The notes under the pieces are model-generated. The model was not told where the DNA came from and ran no database searches. It saw only the letters and a program-made list of their open reading frames with translations. A program made the translations under genes and the position numbers. A DNA stretch of 64,000 nt from positions 1-64,000 of the forward strand of contig JAAWEK010000024.1 in the NCBI GenBank assembly GCA_022794265.1, given 5' to 3'. The DNA comes from Lachnospiraceae bacterium (lineage in GTDB: Bacteria > Bacillota > Clostridia > Lachnospirales > Lachnospiraceae). This document shows, in pieces, positions 25,836 to 33,950 of this stretch. The number at the start of each line of letters is the position of its first letter. The first letter of the stretch is position 1.

Positions 25836-26124
25836 TACCACCAGAACAGAGGATACTATTACAATTGAAATTGAAGGGAGAGTTGATACGAATACCAGTC
25901 CGGTACTTCAGAATGAAATCCTACTGAGTTTTCAAAAATTGCCAAAGGTAGTGCTGGATTTTGAGAAAACGGTTTATATATCCAGTGCCGGATTGAGAGC
26001 GTTGCTAATCGGGGAGAAGACGGCACAGTCCAAACAGGGGAGCATGGTATTGAAACATGTGCCAGAGGTGGTGATGAATGTGCTGGAGATGTCGGGGTTT
26101 GCGAAGATACTGAAAATAGAATAG
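25825..26124 (+). CDS. STAS-domain anti-sigma factor antagonist at the end of the CIS operon
   Basis: A 99-residue single STAS domain of the SpoIIAA/RsbV/BtrV type. Beta-strand start TITIEIEGRVDTNTS, then VVLDFEKTVYISSAGLRALL. The serine aligned with the phosphorylated Ser58 of SpoIIAA is Ser54 in YISSAG. The usual partners are an anti-sigma factor kinase (RsbW type) and a PP2C phosphatase; neither is in the window. The start ATG 25825 follows AAAGGAGG and lies inside the end of the gpI gene, so it is translated with the CIS. It may report or control CIS production or firing by partner switching; that link is inference. Confidence 0.88.
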   Translation: MNLNTTRTEDTITIEIEGRVDTNTSPVLQNEILLSFQKLPKVVLDFEKTVYISSAGLRALLIGEKTAQSKQGSMVLKHVPEVVMNVLEMSGFAKILKIE

Positions 26125-26166
26125 TATTGCCTGTTATCAGATATACTAAGTTTTGTTTTTTTAGTT

Positions 26167-27039
26167 TTACTGATGGTTTAACAATTTTTCACCATTAAAA
26201 AGGATATAATCGATTTCTTTTAATTCCAGCAGTGTATTAAATGAACACTGTAGCTGATATAAACCAAAATTTGGTCTCCATTCTTCATTTTCAAGACTAT
26301 ATGCCTCCGACAGAATAATAGATCCATAGTTTCCGTCAGTAACCAATGGGCATGAAGTTCCGTCTGTATAAAAAACTTCTAATTCATTTATTTTTACAAC
26401 ACCATTTTTGGACATCAAGTAAAAAGAAAATGGAGAAAGGGAAATTTCAATATCATCTTCACTGAAATATGTCAGGGAAGGAACAGTATTGGTAAGCTGA
26501 AATTCAGCAGATGCTACTTCAGGATTTCCAAAGTCTTTTACTTTACCACTATCATAATCATATATGTATAATTTATCTATGTCTTTTTCAGCATCAATCT
26601 GGAAATAATAGTATAGATACATAATATTATTTTTTACTGAAATATCGATATCCTGGGCAACAGAGCCAGTACCAGTATCAAAAAATATATGAAATCTTCC
26701 TTCCTTACCAAATCCAAAGGAAGCGGGGCAATTTGGATAATACTCGGTTTTTAAATCCGCCTGATCGTTTTCCATTATAAATTCACAATATCCTTCTTTG
26801 GTAGATCTGCAATAGGCAAGGTTTTTAAGTGTAATTTTATAATTGTCAATCATACAAACCTGACCATCAGGTACAATCATATCCATAATCCATCTTTTGT
26901 TTTTTTCATTTTCCTCTGAAAAAAATATATCAATTAATGTTTTTTCGGTAAAGGCATATGTAACAAAATTTGTGATTACTAACATGATTATCAAAATTAA
27001 ACCAATAATAGATGTTTTAAACAGTTTTTTATGTTTCAT
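26167..27039 (-). CDS. Secreted or membrane-anchored hypothetical protein
   Basis: A 290-residue protein with a single N-terminal hydrophobic helix (about residues 9-31, IIGLILIIMLVITNFVTYAF) preceded by a Lys-rich start, so it is exported or anchored with the remainder outside. The outer part is acidic and beta-rich, with no recognised catalytic motif. It is convergent to the CIS operon, whose last stop lies 42 bases away. Start ATG 27039 with AAGGAG just upstream. Function unknown. Confidence 0.65.
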   Translation of the reverse strand: MKHKKLFKTSIIGLILIIMLVITNFVTYAFTEKTLIDIFFSEENEKNKRWIMDMIVPDGQVCMIDNYKITLKNLAYCRSTKEGYCEFIMENDQADLKTEYYPNCPASFGFGKEGRFHIFFDTGTGSVAQDIDISVKNNIMYLYYYFQIDAEKDIDKLYIYDYDSGKVKDFGNPEVASAEFQLTNTVPSLTYFSEDDIEISLSPFSFYLMSKNGVVKINELEVFYTDGTSCPLVTDGNYGSIILSEAYSLENEEWRPNFGLYQLQCSFNTLLELKEIDYILFNGEKLLNHQ

Positions 27040-27140
27040 ATAATGAGGCTCCTTGTTACTTATTACGGATAGGAAATTTACAATGTATTGCGTGTAGCAA
27101 TTCTGTTTCCTTTCCTGGGTTTTATGTTAGTAAGTAAAAA

Positions 27141-27183
27141 ACTACATTTGTACAATTTTTTCTTAAAATTATACAAATGTAGT
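27141..27183. repeat. 19-base inverted repeat and a further related copy
   Basis: ACTACATTTGTACAATTTT at 27141-27159 and its near-perfect reverse complement at 27165-27183 (one mismatch) form a stem with a 5-base loop. A related shorter pair, AACATTTGTA and TACCAATGTT, lies near 27271-27297. The remaining 440 bases between the two genes (27040-27479) hold no recognisable gene. Confidence 0.6.
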
Positions 27184-27479
27184 CTGCCGGTTTTTGTTAT
27201 GATTTTATTCTTTTATCCTTCTATATGTGTCCTCATAACCAACTTATTTATCTTTTGTACCCTACATTATTTAACATTTGTATAACTGTACCAATGTTTA
27301 TTTTATACCATATATTGGAATAATAACATGAAATATTAAAGATTGTCAAATAAAATTATAGATTTTTTGATATTGTTATAGTAGTTTTGTATATATAATT
27401 AATCCTTTAATAAAGCAATTCAATATGCTACAATTAAGTTACTTTATAATAATAACAGCGTATGCGGAAAGGATTGCTT

Positions 27480-28943
27480 ATGAGAAAAAATGCTAATAAA
27501 ACAGCAGTAAAACGTATTGCCGCAGGGATATTGGCTACAGCGATGATTTTGTCACTGACAGCCTGTGGTGGAACAAAAGAAGAAAAGGTGGAAAAGCCAA
27601 CGGAATCACCGGTTCCAACTGTGGAGCGGGTGCAGGCAGACTGGGTGGATACGGCCATTTTATATGAGGTGAACGTCCGTCAGTATACGGAGGAAGGTAC
27701 TTTTCAGGCATTTTCCCAGCATTTGGAACGGTTAAAGAAAATGGGAGTGAATACTCTTTGGTTCATGCCGATATATACCATTGCTCAGGAAAATAAAAAA
27801 GGCAGTCTCGGCTCTTATTATGCAATTAAAGATTATTATAGTGTCAATGAAGAGTTCGGAACGCTGGAAGATTTTCAGGCGCTGGTGGAGCAGGCACATT
27901 CCATGGGGTTTCATGTGATACTGGACTGGGTGGCTAACCATACCGGTTGGGACCATACCTGGATTACGGAGCATCCGGAATATTATCTGAAAGATGAATC
28001 GGGAACTATTATTTCTCCGGTTGATCAGGACTGGGATGACGTAGCGCAGCTGGATTATACAAATCCGGAAATGAGAAAGGCAATGATTGATGCCATGAAA
28101 TACTGGGTGAATGATATGGGTGTTGACGGGTTCCGCTGCGATTATGCCCAGGGTGTACCTGTAGAGTTCTGGGAAGAAGCCAGAGCGGAACTGGATAAAA
28201 TCAAGCCGGTGTATATGGTGGCGGAAGATGGAACCCAGAGCAATAGTTTTATGAATCGTGCCTTTGACAGCGATTATAATTTTGCAGTTTACAATATGCT
28301 GGAACAGATTGCCAGAGGTGGAAACAAAGCGGATGACCTAATTTATAAACTGGATGTGACGCTGCCGGACGGGGCATTTGCCATGAATTTTCTGGATAAT
28401 CACGATAAAAATACTTATGACGGAACATTAAATAAAAGATTTGGAGAAGACGCCATCGGTGTATTTACCAGTTTTATATTTACCATTCCGGGAATGCCTC
28501 TGATTTATTCCGGTCAGGAGGAAAGTATGGAACTTAGTCTGGAATTTTTTGAAAAGGATGTTATTCCTTTTGGAACGTATAAATACAGCGAACTGCTTAC
28601 CGCATTGTGTACGATAAAAAGTAATTATAAGGCTCTGAATAATAATTATACCGGTGGCCGGCTTGTGATACATGAAGATGATAATAGAAAAGTATTGGCA
28701 TATTCCAGAACCCGGGAGGACAAGACCATTACCGTTGTGGTAAATATGTCCGATGAGGAGCAGCAGGTGGAATTTAAGGATAAAATCGTTACCAGTCAGG
28801 TACTTCTTCACGGCAACACGGAAGGTATAATTACGAATAATACCATAGACGGCAATATCAGGGAAGATATTTCGGAGACTGTTAAGAATAAAGACCTGGA
28901 GAAACTTGAACCATGGGAATATTATATTCTGGTATGTGAGTAA
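27480..28943 (+). CDS. Alpha-amylase family (GH13) lipoprotein
   Basis: A 487-residue exported enzyme. The N-terminus is a lipoprotein signal peptide ending in the lipobox LTAC, followed by a Pro/Glu/Thr linker. The GH13 barrel shows the region I-like motif DWVANHT, region II GFRCD with catalytic nucleophile Asp, region III with the acid/base Glu in MVAEDGTQ, and region IV FLDNHD. It acts on alpha-glucans or maltodextrins at the cell surface; the exact substrate is not visible. A C-terminal beta domain (VLAYSRTREDKTITVVVNMS) completes it. ATG 27480 follows GGAAAGG; an ATG six codons upstream lacks a site. Confidence 0.9.
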   Translation: MRKNANKTAVKRIAAGILATAMILSLTACGGTKEEKVEKPTESPVPTVERVQADWVDTAILYEVNVRQYTEEGTFQAFSQHLERLKKMGVNTLWFMPIYTIAQENKKGSLGSYYAIKDYYSVNEEFGTLEDFQALVEQAHSMGFHVILDWVANHTGWDHTWITEHPEYYLKDESGTIISPVDQDWDDVAQLDYTNPEMRKAMIDAMKYWVNDMGVDGFRCDYAQGVPVEFWEEARAELDKIKPVYMVAEDGTQSNSFMNRAFDSDYNFAVYNMLEQIARGGNKADDLIYKLDVTLPDGAFAMNFLDNHDKNTYDGTLNKRFGEDAIGVFTSFIFTIPGMPLIYSGQEESMELSLEFFEKDVIPFGTYKYSELLTALCTIKSNYKALNNNYTGGRLVIHEDDNRKVLAYSRTREDKTITVVVNMSDEEQQVEFKDKIVTSQVLLHGNTEGIITNNTIDGNIREDISETVKNKDLEKLEPWEYYILVCE

Positions 28944-29018
28944 ATACTGTAGCAGTTTTGCGGTTAAAATTTCCCAAATGCTTCTTTTAATAAATAATAA
29001 GTAACAGGAGACGGTTAA

Positions 29019-29651
29019 ATGAATGAAAATGTAATAATTCTTGAGCATCCATTAATCAAGCATAAAATTTCGATGTTGCGGGATAAGAATACAGGAACGA
29101 ATGAATTTAGAAAATTGATAGAAGAAATTGCGATGTTAATGGGTTATGAGGCATTGAGGGACCTGCCGGTGGAGAATGTGGAAGTTGAGACTCCGATTGA
29201 AAAGTGCATGACTCCGGTAATAGCCGGAAGAAAGCTGGCAGTGGTGCCAATTTTAAGGGCTGGTCTGGGTATGGTCAGCGGTATTCTTGCCTTGACACCC
29301 AGCGCTAAAGTAGGGCATATCGGTTTATGCCGGAATGAAGTTACCCATGAGCCGGAGGAATATTATTGCAAACTGCCCACTCCTATTGATGAAAGGATTA
29401 TTGTGGTAACCGACCCGATGCTGGCTACCGGAGGCTCGGCGGTGGCGGCTGTGGATTTTATTAAACAGCACGGAGGCAGAAAAATTAAATTTATGTCTAT
29501 TATTGCGGCGCCGGAAGGTATTGAGCGATTAATGAGCGCCCATCCCGATGTTCAGCTTTATGTGGGACAGCTGGACCGTTGTTTAAATGATGCGGCATAT
29601 ATTTGCCCTGGTCTGGGAGATGCCGGAGACAGGATTTTCGGAACAAAGTAA
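29019..29651 (+). CDS. upp: Uracil phosphoribosyltransferase
   Basis: A 210-residue cytosolic enzyme converting uracil and PRPP to UMP in pyrimidine salvage. Hallmarks: [14 protein letters not shown] near residues 75-90, the PRPP-binding loop [13 protein letters not shown], and the C-terminal uracil-binding stretch [17 protein letters not shown]. Length equals the family norm. The ATG is preceded by ACAGGAG. It stands alone between the amylase gene and the proline-rich gene. Confidence 0.97.
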   Translation: MNENVIILEHPLIKHKISMLRDKNTGTNEFRKLIEEIAMLMGYEALRDLPVENVEVETPIEKCMTPVIAGRKLAVVPILRAGLGMVSGILALTPSAKVGHIGLCRNEVTHEPEEYYCKLPTPIDERIIVVTDPMLATGGSAVAAVDFIKQHGGRKIKFMSIIAAPEGIERLMSAHPDVQLYVGQLDRCLNDAAYICPGLGDAGDRIFGTK

Positions 29652-29741
29652 TGTAATACTCATAAATAAAAATTAATTTTATGCACCTAACTTGTACCGA
29701 TGAATATTATATAGTGAACAAACAAATAAGGAGACAATTGA

Positions 29742-30284
29742 ATGTCAGAAGAAAAGTTAAGTTCACAAGGGCTTTGCTCCAAAGCTCCAGGTCCAAAACC
29801 CCCATTTCCGCCTCACGGCCCCGGCCCGAAACCGCCGTTTCCGCCACCGGGACCAGGCCCAAAGCCTCCATTCCCGCCGCCGGGACCCGGCCCGAAACCA
29901 CCGTTTCCACCGGGACCAGGCCCGGAACCAAAACCGCCATATCCACCACAGCCGCCATGTCCCAGGCCGCCTGTGCAATCCATTTCGGAGGTGATAACTA
30001 TGAAAGCATGTGAAACTGTTAATTATCATAAATCCAAAGTAAGCGTGCCGGTAGAGATAGAGCCGTTTGCCACAGTAGGACAGATTACTACCAGATGCAA
30101 CGGGGCGCCTATAATTACTCCAGGTGAAATTCATGGATGTGAACATTCCGACCGCTGCTGTAAATTTGTAATAACACAGGAGGTGACAGTTGCAATTCCA
30201 ATTGCATTTGGTGCAAGAACGGCAATTGGAGATGAAGTTGTAGAGTGTATGCTGGTGACGAATGATGAGAATGAGTTGGGATAA
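29742..30284 (+). CDS. Proline-rich repeat protein with spore-coat-like C-terminal domain
   Basis: A 180-residue protein. Residues 14-75 consist of about four tandem repeats of an 11-residue Pro/Gly/Lys/Phe unit (core PGPKPPFPP). Residues 80-180 form a Cys-containing beta domain (VNYHKSKVSVPVEIEPF, then CKFVITQEVTVAIPIAFGA) that resembles small coat or SPOCS-like domains of Clostridia. A role in the spore coat or an outer layer is likely but not shown. ATG 29742 follows AAGGAG. The DNA repeats themselves could vary in copy number. Confidence 0.7.
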   Translation: MSEEKLSSQGLCSKAPGPKPPFPPHGPGPKPPFPPPGPGPKPPFPPPGPGPKPPFPPGPGPEPKPPYPPQPPCPRPPVQSISEVITMKACETVNYHKSKVSVPVEIEPFATVGQITTRCNGAPIITPGEIHGCEHSDRCCKFVITQEVTVAIPIAFGARTAIGDEVVECMLVTNDENELG

Positions 30285-30341
30285 ATGAAGGGATAATGGG
30301 GATTAATATAGATTATAGATAATGGTTTGAAGGAAAGTATG

Positions 30342-30376
30342 ACTGCTGTGCCTGGGAGGGGCATGGCAGTTATTTT
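30342..30376 (+). terminator. Terminator after the proline-rich protein gene
   Basis: ACTGCTGTGCC at 30342-30352 pairs with GGCATGGCAGT at 30360-30370 (two G-U pairs), followed by TATTTTCC. Confidence 0.65.
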
Positions 30377-30420
30377 CCTAATCAATGAAAAGTTCGTGTT
30401 TATCAATATTTTCATCAAAC

Positions 30421-30658
30421 CTAACATTTTCTAATGTGCATTTTACAAAATTTATATACATACCAAGCCGCTTTTTTAATCACATTTTCTTTCAAAATAC
30501 ATTCTTTTAGAAAACTTCCGTCAAAATTTGACCCACTTAAATAAACATTTGAAAAATTACATTTATTAAAATGTACACCGCTAAAAAAGCTATTATTTAA
30601 ATCAAAATTTGAAAAATTAAACCCTGTAATATCTTTCCGTTTCAAAGTGTTGATTCAT
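30421..30658 (-). pseudogene. Frameshifted, truncated pentapeptide-repeat gene
   Basis: The reading frame ending at 30421 holds about six pentapeptide repeats (A/S/F-N-F pattern, as in NFSNFDLNNSFFSG and NVYLSGSNFDG), then a non-repeat tail KKAAWYVYKFCK. The natural start, ATG at 30658 behind an AGGAGGAAATAAGG site, is in another frame (MNQHFETERYY) and runs into a stop; a one-base shift near 30644 would join it to the repeats. The product is also much shorter than usual pentapeptide proteins. Probably dead. Confidence 0.55.
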
Positions 30659-30715
30659 TTGTAACCTACCTTATTTCCTCCTAATAATATATCTTACTAG
30701 GTCGAGTTGTTGCAA

Positions 30716-30990
30716 TTATGTTATATCACAACAATCTACTATGATTGTTCCATAGGTTTTCCTTTTTCTGTATGCAAAATCATCAATGAGACATGTAACA
30801 GACTCTTTATTAGGAACTGGTGTATTTTTTTAGAGATTGCAGATGGTGCTTTTGCCCACATTCACAATTCTGTTTTTCAGCGTACTTGAAGCAGAAATAG
30901 AACTGGTATTCAGAGAAATATACATGATCCTGTCAATTGGGCGTTTTGCTTTTTGCCATTCTGTTTCAGAAAATCAAACTGTTTTGCAAA
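30716..30990 (-). pseudogene. ISL3-family transposase fragment
   Basis: Read on the minus strand, the translated stretch contains RPIDRIMYISLNTSSISAS, GKSTICNL, a stop, NTPVPNKESVTCLIDDFAY and RKRKTYGTIIVD, then a stop at 30718-30716. The last piece matches the start of the catalytic domain of ISL3 transposases (conserved DDFA..K....YGT..VD). At least one internal stop and loss of both ends make it a relic. It sits directly left of the restriction-modification island. Confidence 0.7.
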
Positions 30991-31061
30991 GGGGGGGAAC
31001 CAAATGTTTGACCACAACATAGTGACCTCTGTTATTTCTTGTCAAGTAATAAAAAAATTAA

Positions 31062-31090
31062 TTGACGATATAAAACTGCGGTACTATAAT
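31062..31090 (+). promoter_or_regulatory. Promoter of the restriction-modification island
   Basis: TTGACG at 31062-31067 and TATAAT at 31085-31090 with a 17-base spacer, about 50 bases before the TTG start of the Z1 gene. The eight downstream genes are nearly contiguous and probably share it. Confidence 0.75.
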
Positions 31091-31142
31091 TATTGTAGAA
31101 AAATAGGACATTTTATCAATAAAATATTGAGGAGGGTTAAAA

Positions 31143-33950
31143 TTGCCAGATTTTGGGTTACCAATATATGACCAACATAGACAATGGATTAGAAATGCAC
31201 ATATGACTGAAAAGAAAACTTGGGATGAAATATTTATGGGATGTGCAGAAGATGAAGAGGGATTAATGACTTTTCTGAATCATCAGGTTATGATGAATTT
31301 CTGGAAAAAGATTACATGTGAGGACTGGAAAGCTCTTGTACAACTTGAGAAGGAGGCAGAGGAACAGACTAGGCAGATGGATATTTTGAGTGGACACGCT
31401 TTGATATTCAATTCAGGTGAGGAAAACGATACTAGAATATCTACTGATCCAAATTCAGCGTGGCAGCTCTATAGAAAGAAACTTCTGTCAGATGGTTTCA
31501 AAAAGGAAACTGTTGAACAGATGGAAAGAAATACATATCGTATATTAAAGAAATTGAGCGTTGATACAACACAGATTGATCCGGTAAAAGGCCTTGTTAT
31601 TGGTAATGTACAGTCTGGAAAAACTGCAAATATGGCAGCGTTGATGGCTATGGCAGCAGATTGTGGATGGAATATGTTTATTATTCTATCGGGTACAATT
31701 GAAAACCTTAGACAGCAAACTCAAAATCGTTTATTAAATGACTTGAATTGTCCAGGAAATTTAAACTGGATTGGACTTGAACATTTATCAAAGAAACCGG
31801 CACTAGGACAGAGAGCACAAGATTTACATTTCGAAGATAGTTCCAAGCAGCGTTATTTTACTGTGTGTTTGAAGAATTCGGGACGACTTAGAGGTCTTAT
31901 TCAGTGGCTACAGTCAGATGCAAATAAACAGAAACAGATGAAGATCCTTGTTATTGATGATGAAGCAGATCAGGCAGGAATAAATACTGCAGATATAAAA
32001 AGTTCTACAATCAGAACAATTAATAGATTAATTAGAAATCTTGTTAATGGAAAAAATGTAACGTCTGAGGATATAAAAACTAAGTATCGTGCGATGAATT
32101 ATATAGGATATACAGCAACGCCATATGCGAATATTTTAAATGAATCAAGCGAAGATTCATTATATCCACGTAATTTTATTTCAACATTAAGTGTATCAAA
32201 GGAATATTTTGGACCTCAGCAGATTTTTGGGTTAGAAGGTGGCGAGTATGATTATGATGGTCTTGATATAGTGAATATCATAAATGAGAATGATCTTGAA
32301 GCAATAAAGGGTATTCATGAAGAAGGCTCTTTATATGTACCGTTCGCATTACAAAACGCTATTTGTTGGTTTATGTGTGGTGTTGCATGTATGAGAGTTT
32401 GGAATTATAAGAAACCAATAAGTATGCTGATACATACAAGCCAAAAAACGGATCACCATGGAAATATAGCAGATGCGATAAAAAAATGGATTTCAAGCAG
32501 AACAACAGATGATATGATAACAAAATGTCAAAAAGTATGGGAAGAAGAAACACGAAAATTTACATTTGAAAAATTTAGAGAACAATATCCAGATTATGAT
32601 AGAAAAGATAATGAACTTTACCAATATCCTTCTTTTGAAGATTTAATATCACAATTGAAGATTCTTTTGAAGACAGAGGTTTCAAATATTCCTTTAGATA
32701 AGGAAGAAGATCTTACATATCATGAAGGTATACATATGTGTATTGATAACTGTAAAAATAATGGTGTGAATGATGATGGAATGTATGTACGGCTTGCGTA
32801 TCCAACATTAGAAAATATGCCATCTCCAGCACCTGCTTTTATTGTAATTGGTGGAGCTACATTATCAAGGGGTCTTACAATTGAAGGTCTAATAAGTACA
32901 TTTTTCTTACGTTCTGTAAGCCAGGCAGATACATTGATGCAGATGGGAAGATGGTTTGGTTATAGAAGAGGATATGAGCTTTTACCTAGATTATGGATTA
33001 CATCAAAAACAAATGAGCAGTTTAAATTTTTGTCTGCACTTGATCAAGAACTTAGAGATGAAATACATGAAATGGAAACTTTAGGGAAGAGTCCGGCGCA
33101 GTATGGTCCTAGAGTGAAAAATACTCCCAAGGCAAGTTTTATAAGAATTACAGCAAAGAATAGAATGCAGAATGCAAAACCGACAGATATGGATTTTAGT
33201 GGTTCGTTTAATCAGACGTATTTGTTTGATAATGATGCTAATATTTTAAAAAATAATATTGCTGTTGTTGAGGAATTTATTGCTTCATTAGGAACTCCAG
33301 AAACTCATAAAGAATGTAACCCTCATGCAGAGAATAGTATTATATGGAGAAATATAGAATTTTCTTTGGTTAAAGAATTACTAAAAAAATATAAATTTAA
33401 TCAAAGATTAGGTGTGTTTAATGATATCGATTCTGTTATATCATGGATTGATAAAATAACAGCAGATGGAAAACTAGATGCATGGAATATTGTTTTAGCC
33501 GGCAAGGGTAGTAATGAAAATTCAGTTTGGGAAACTCCGGCAGGTTCTGTTAATAAAGTAAGTCGTACACGCAAGAAACTAAAGAATGAAGCAGATACAG
33601 TTTTAAATATTGGTGTTTTAAGAGATCCAAAAGATGTAATAGCTGATGTTGATTTAGAAGGAAAGAGTCAAGATATTATTGCGAAGGTTACAAACTTTCA
33701 GGCAAAATCTTCTAAAGAAATCCGTAGTTTAGCAGGTTTGGATACAACACCACAGATAATTATTTACATGATTGATAAGAATTCTGCAACGAGTTCAGAA
33801 AGTAGAATAAATTTAGAGGCCGTTGAGGATATTGTTGGCATTTGCATGAACATACCAGGAGGAAAAAGAGGTACAGATTATACGGCAACTGTATCAATGC
33901 ATTTAAGAAATGATATTTTTGATGATGAAGGAGATTTGGAGGGAATGTGA
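31143..33950 (+). CDS. Z1-domain superfamily II ATPase of an R-M system
   Basis: A 935-residue cytosolic ATPase. Walker A is GNVQSGKT (154-161), Walker B IDDEAD (272-276), then the YTATPYANIL motif and the Z1 signature with GGATLSRGLTIEG and QMGRWFGYRRGYE near 590-630. Z1 proteins are found fused or linked to MutL/MORC-like ATPases, nucleases and methyltransferases in restriction systems, where they likely remodel or translocate on DNA. TTG at 31143 is the start, with GAGGAGGG upstream. The next gene overlaps its stop. Confidence 0.9.
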   Translation: MPDFGLPIYDQHRQWIRNAHMTEKKTWDEIFMGCAEDEEGLMTFLNHQVMMNFWKKITCEDWKALVQLEKEAEEQTRQMDILSGHALIFNSGEENDTRISTDPNSAWQLYRKKLLSDGFKKETVEQMERNTYRILKKLSVDTTQIDPVKGLVIGNVQSGKTANMAALMAMAADCGWNMFIILSGTIENLRQQTQNRLLNDLNCPGNLNWIGLEHLSKKPALGQRAQDLHFEDSSKQRYFTVCLKNSGRLRGLIQWLQSDANKQKQMKILVIDDEADQAGINTADIKSSTIRTINRLIRNLVNGKNVTSEDIKTKYRAMNYIGYTATPYANILNESSEDSLYPRNFISTLSVSKEYFGPQQIFGLEGGEYDYDGLDIVNIINENDLEAIKGIHEEGSLYVPFALQNAICWFMCGVACMRVWNYKKPISMLIHTSQKTDHHGNIADAIKKWISSRTTDDMITKCQKVWEEETRKFTFEKFREQYPDYDRKDNELYQYPSFEDLISQLKILLKTEVSNIPLDKEEDLTYHEGIHMCIDNCKNNGVNDDGMYVRLAYPTLENMPSPAPAFIVIGGATLSRGLTIEGLISTFFLRSVSQADTLMQMGRWFGYRRGYELLPRLWITSKTNEQFKFLSALDQELRDEIHEMETLGKSPAQYGPRVKNTPKASFIRITAKNRMQNAKPTDMDFSGSFNQTYLFDNDANILKNNIAVVEEFIASLGTPETHKECNPHAENSIIWRNIEFSLVKELLKKYKFNQRLGVFNDIDSVISWIDKITADGKLDAWNIVLAGKGSNENSVWETPAGSVNKVSRTRKKLKNEADTVLNIGVLRDPKDVIADVDLEGKSQDIIAKVTNFQAKSSKEIRSLAGLDTTPQIIIYMIDKNSATSSESRINLEAVEDIVGICMNIPGGKRGTDYTATVSMHLRNDIFDDEGDLEGM

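Noticed and set aside
7606-26124. Prophage or phage-tail remnant
   Set aside because: Only tail-type genes are present, in eCIS order with DUF4255 and DUF4280, and there is no integrase, terminase, portal, capsid, holin or lysin. A contractile injection system explains the set better.
29788-29970. CRISPR array
   Set aside because: The repeats are coding, contiguous and lack spacers. No CRISPR array was seen elsewhere.
29763-30146. Minus-strand frame rich in Trp/Arg over the proline-rich gene
   Set aside because: It is the mirror of the Pro/Gly repeats, has no ribosome site and no sensible composition.
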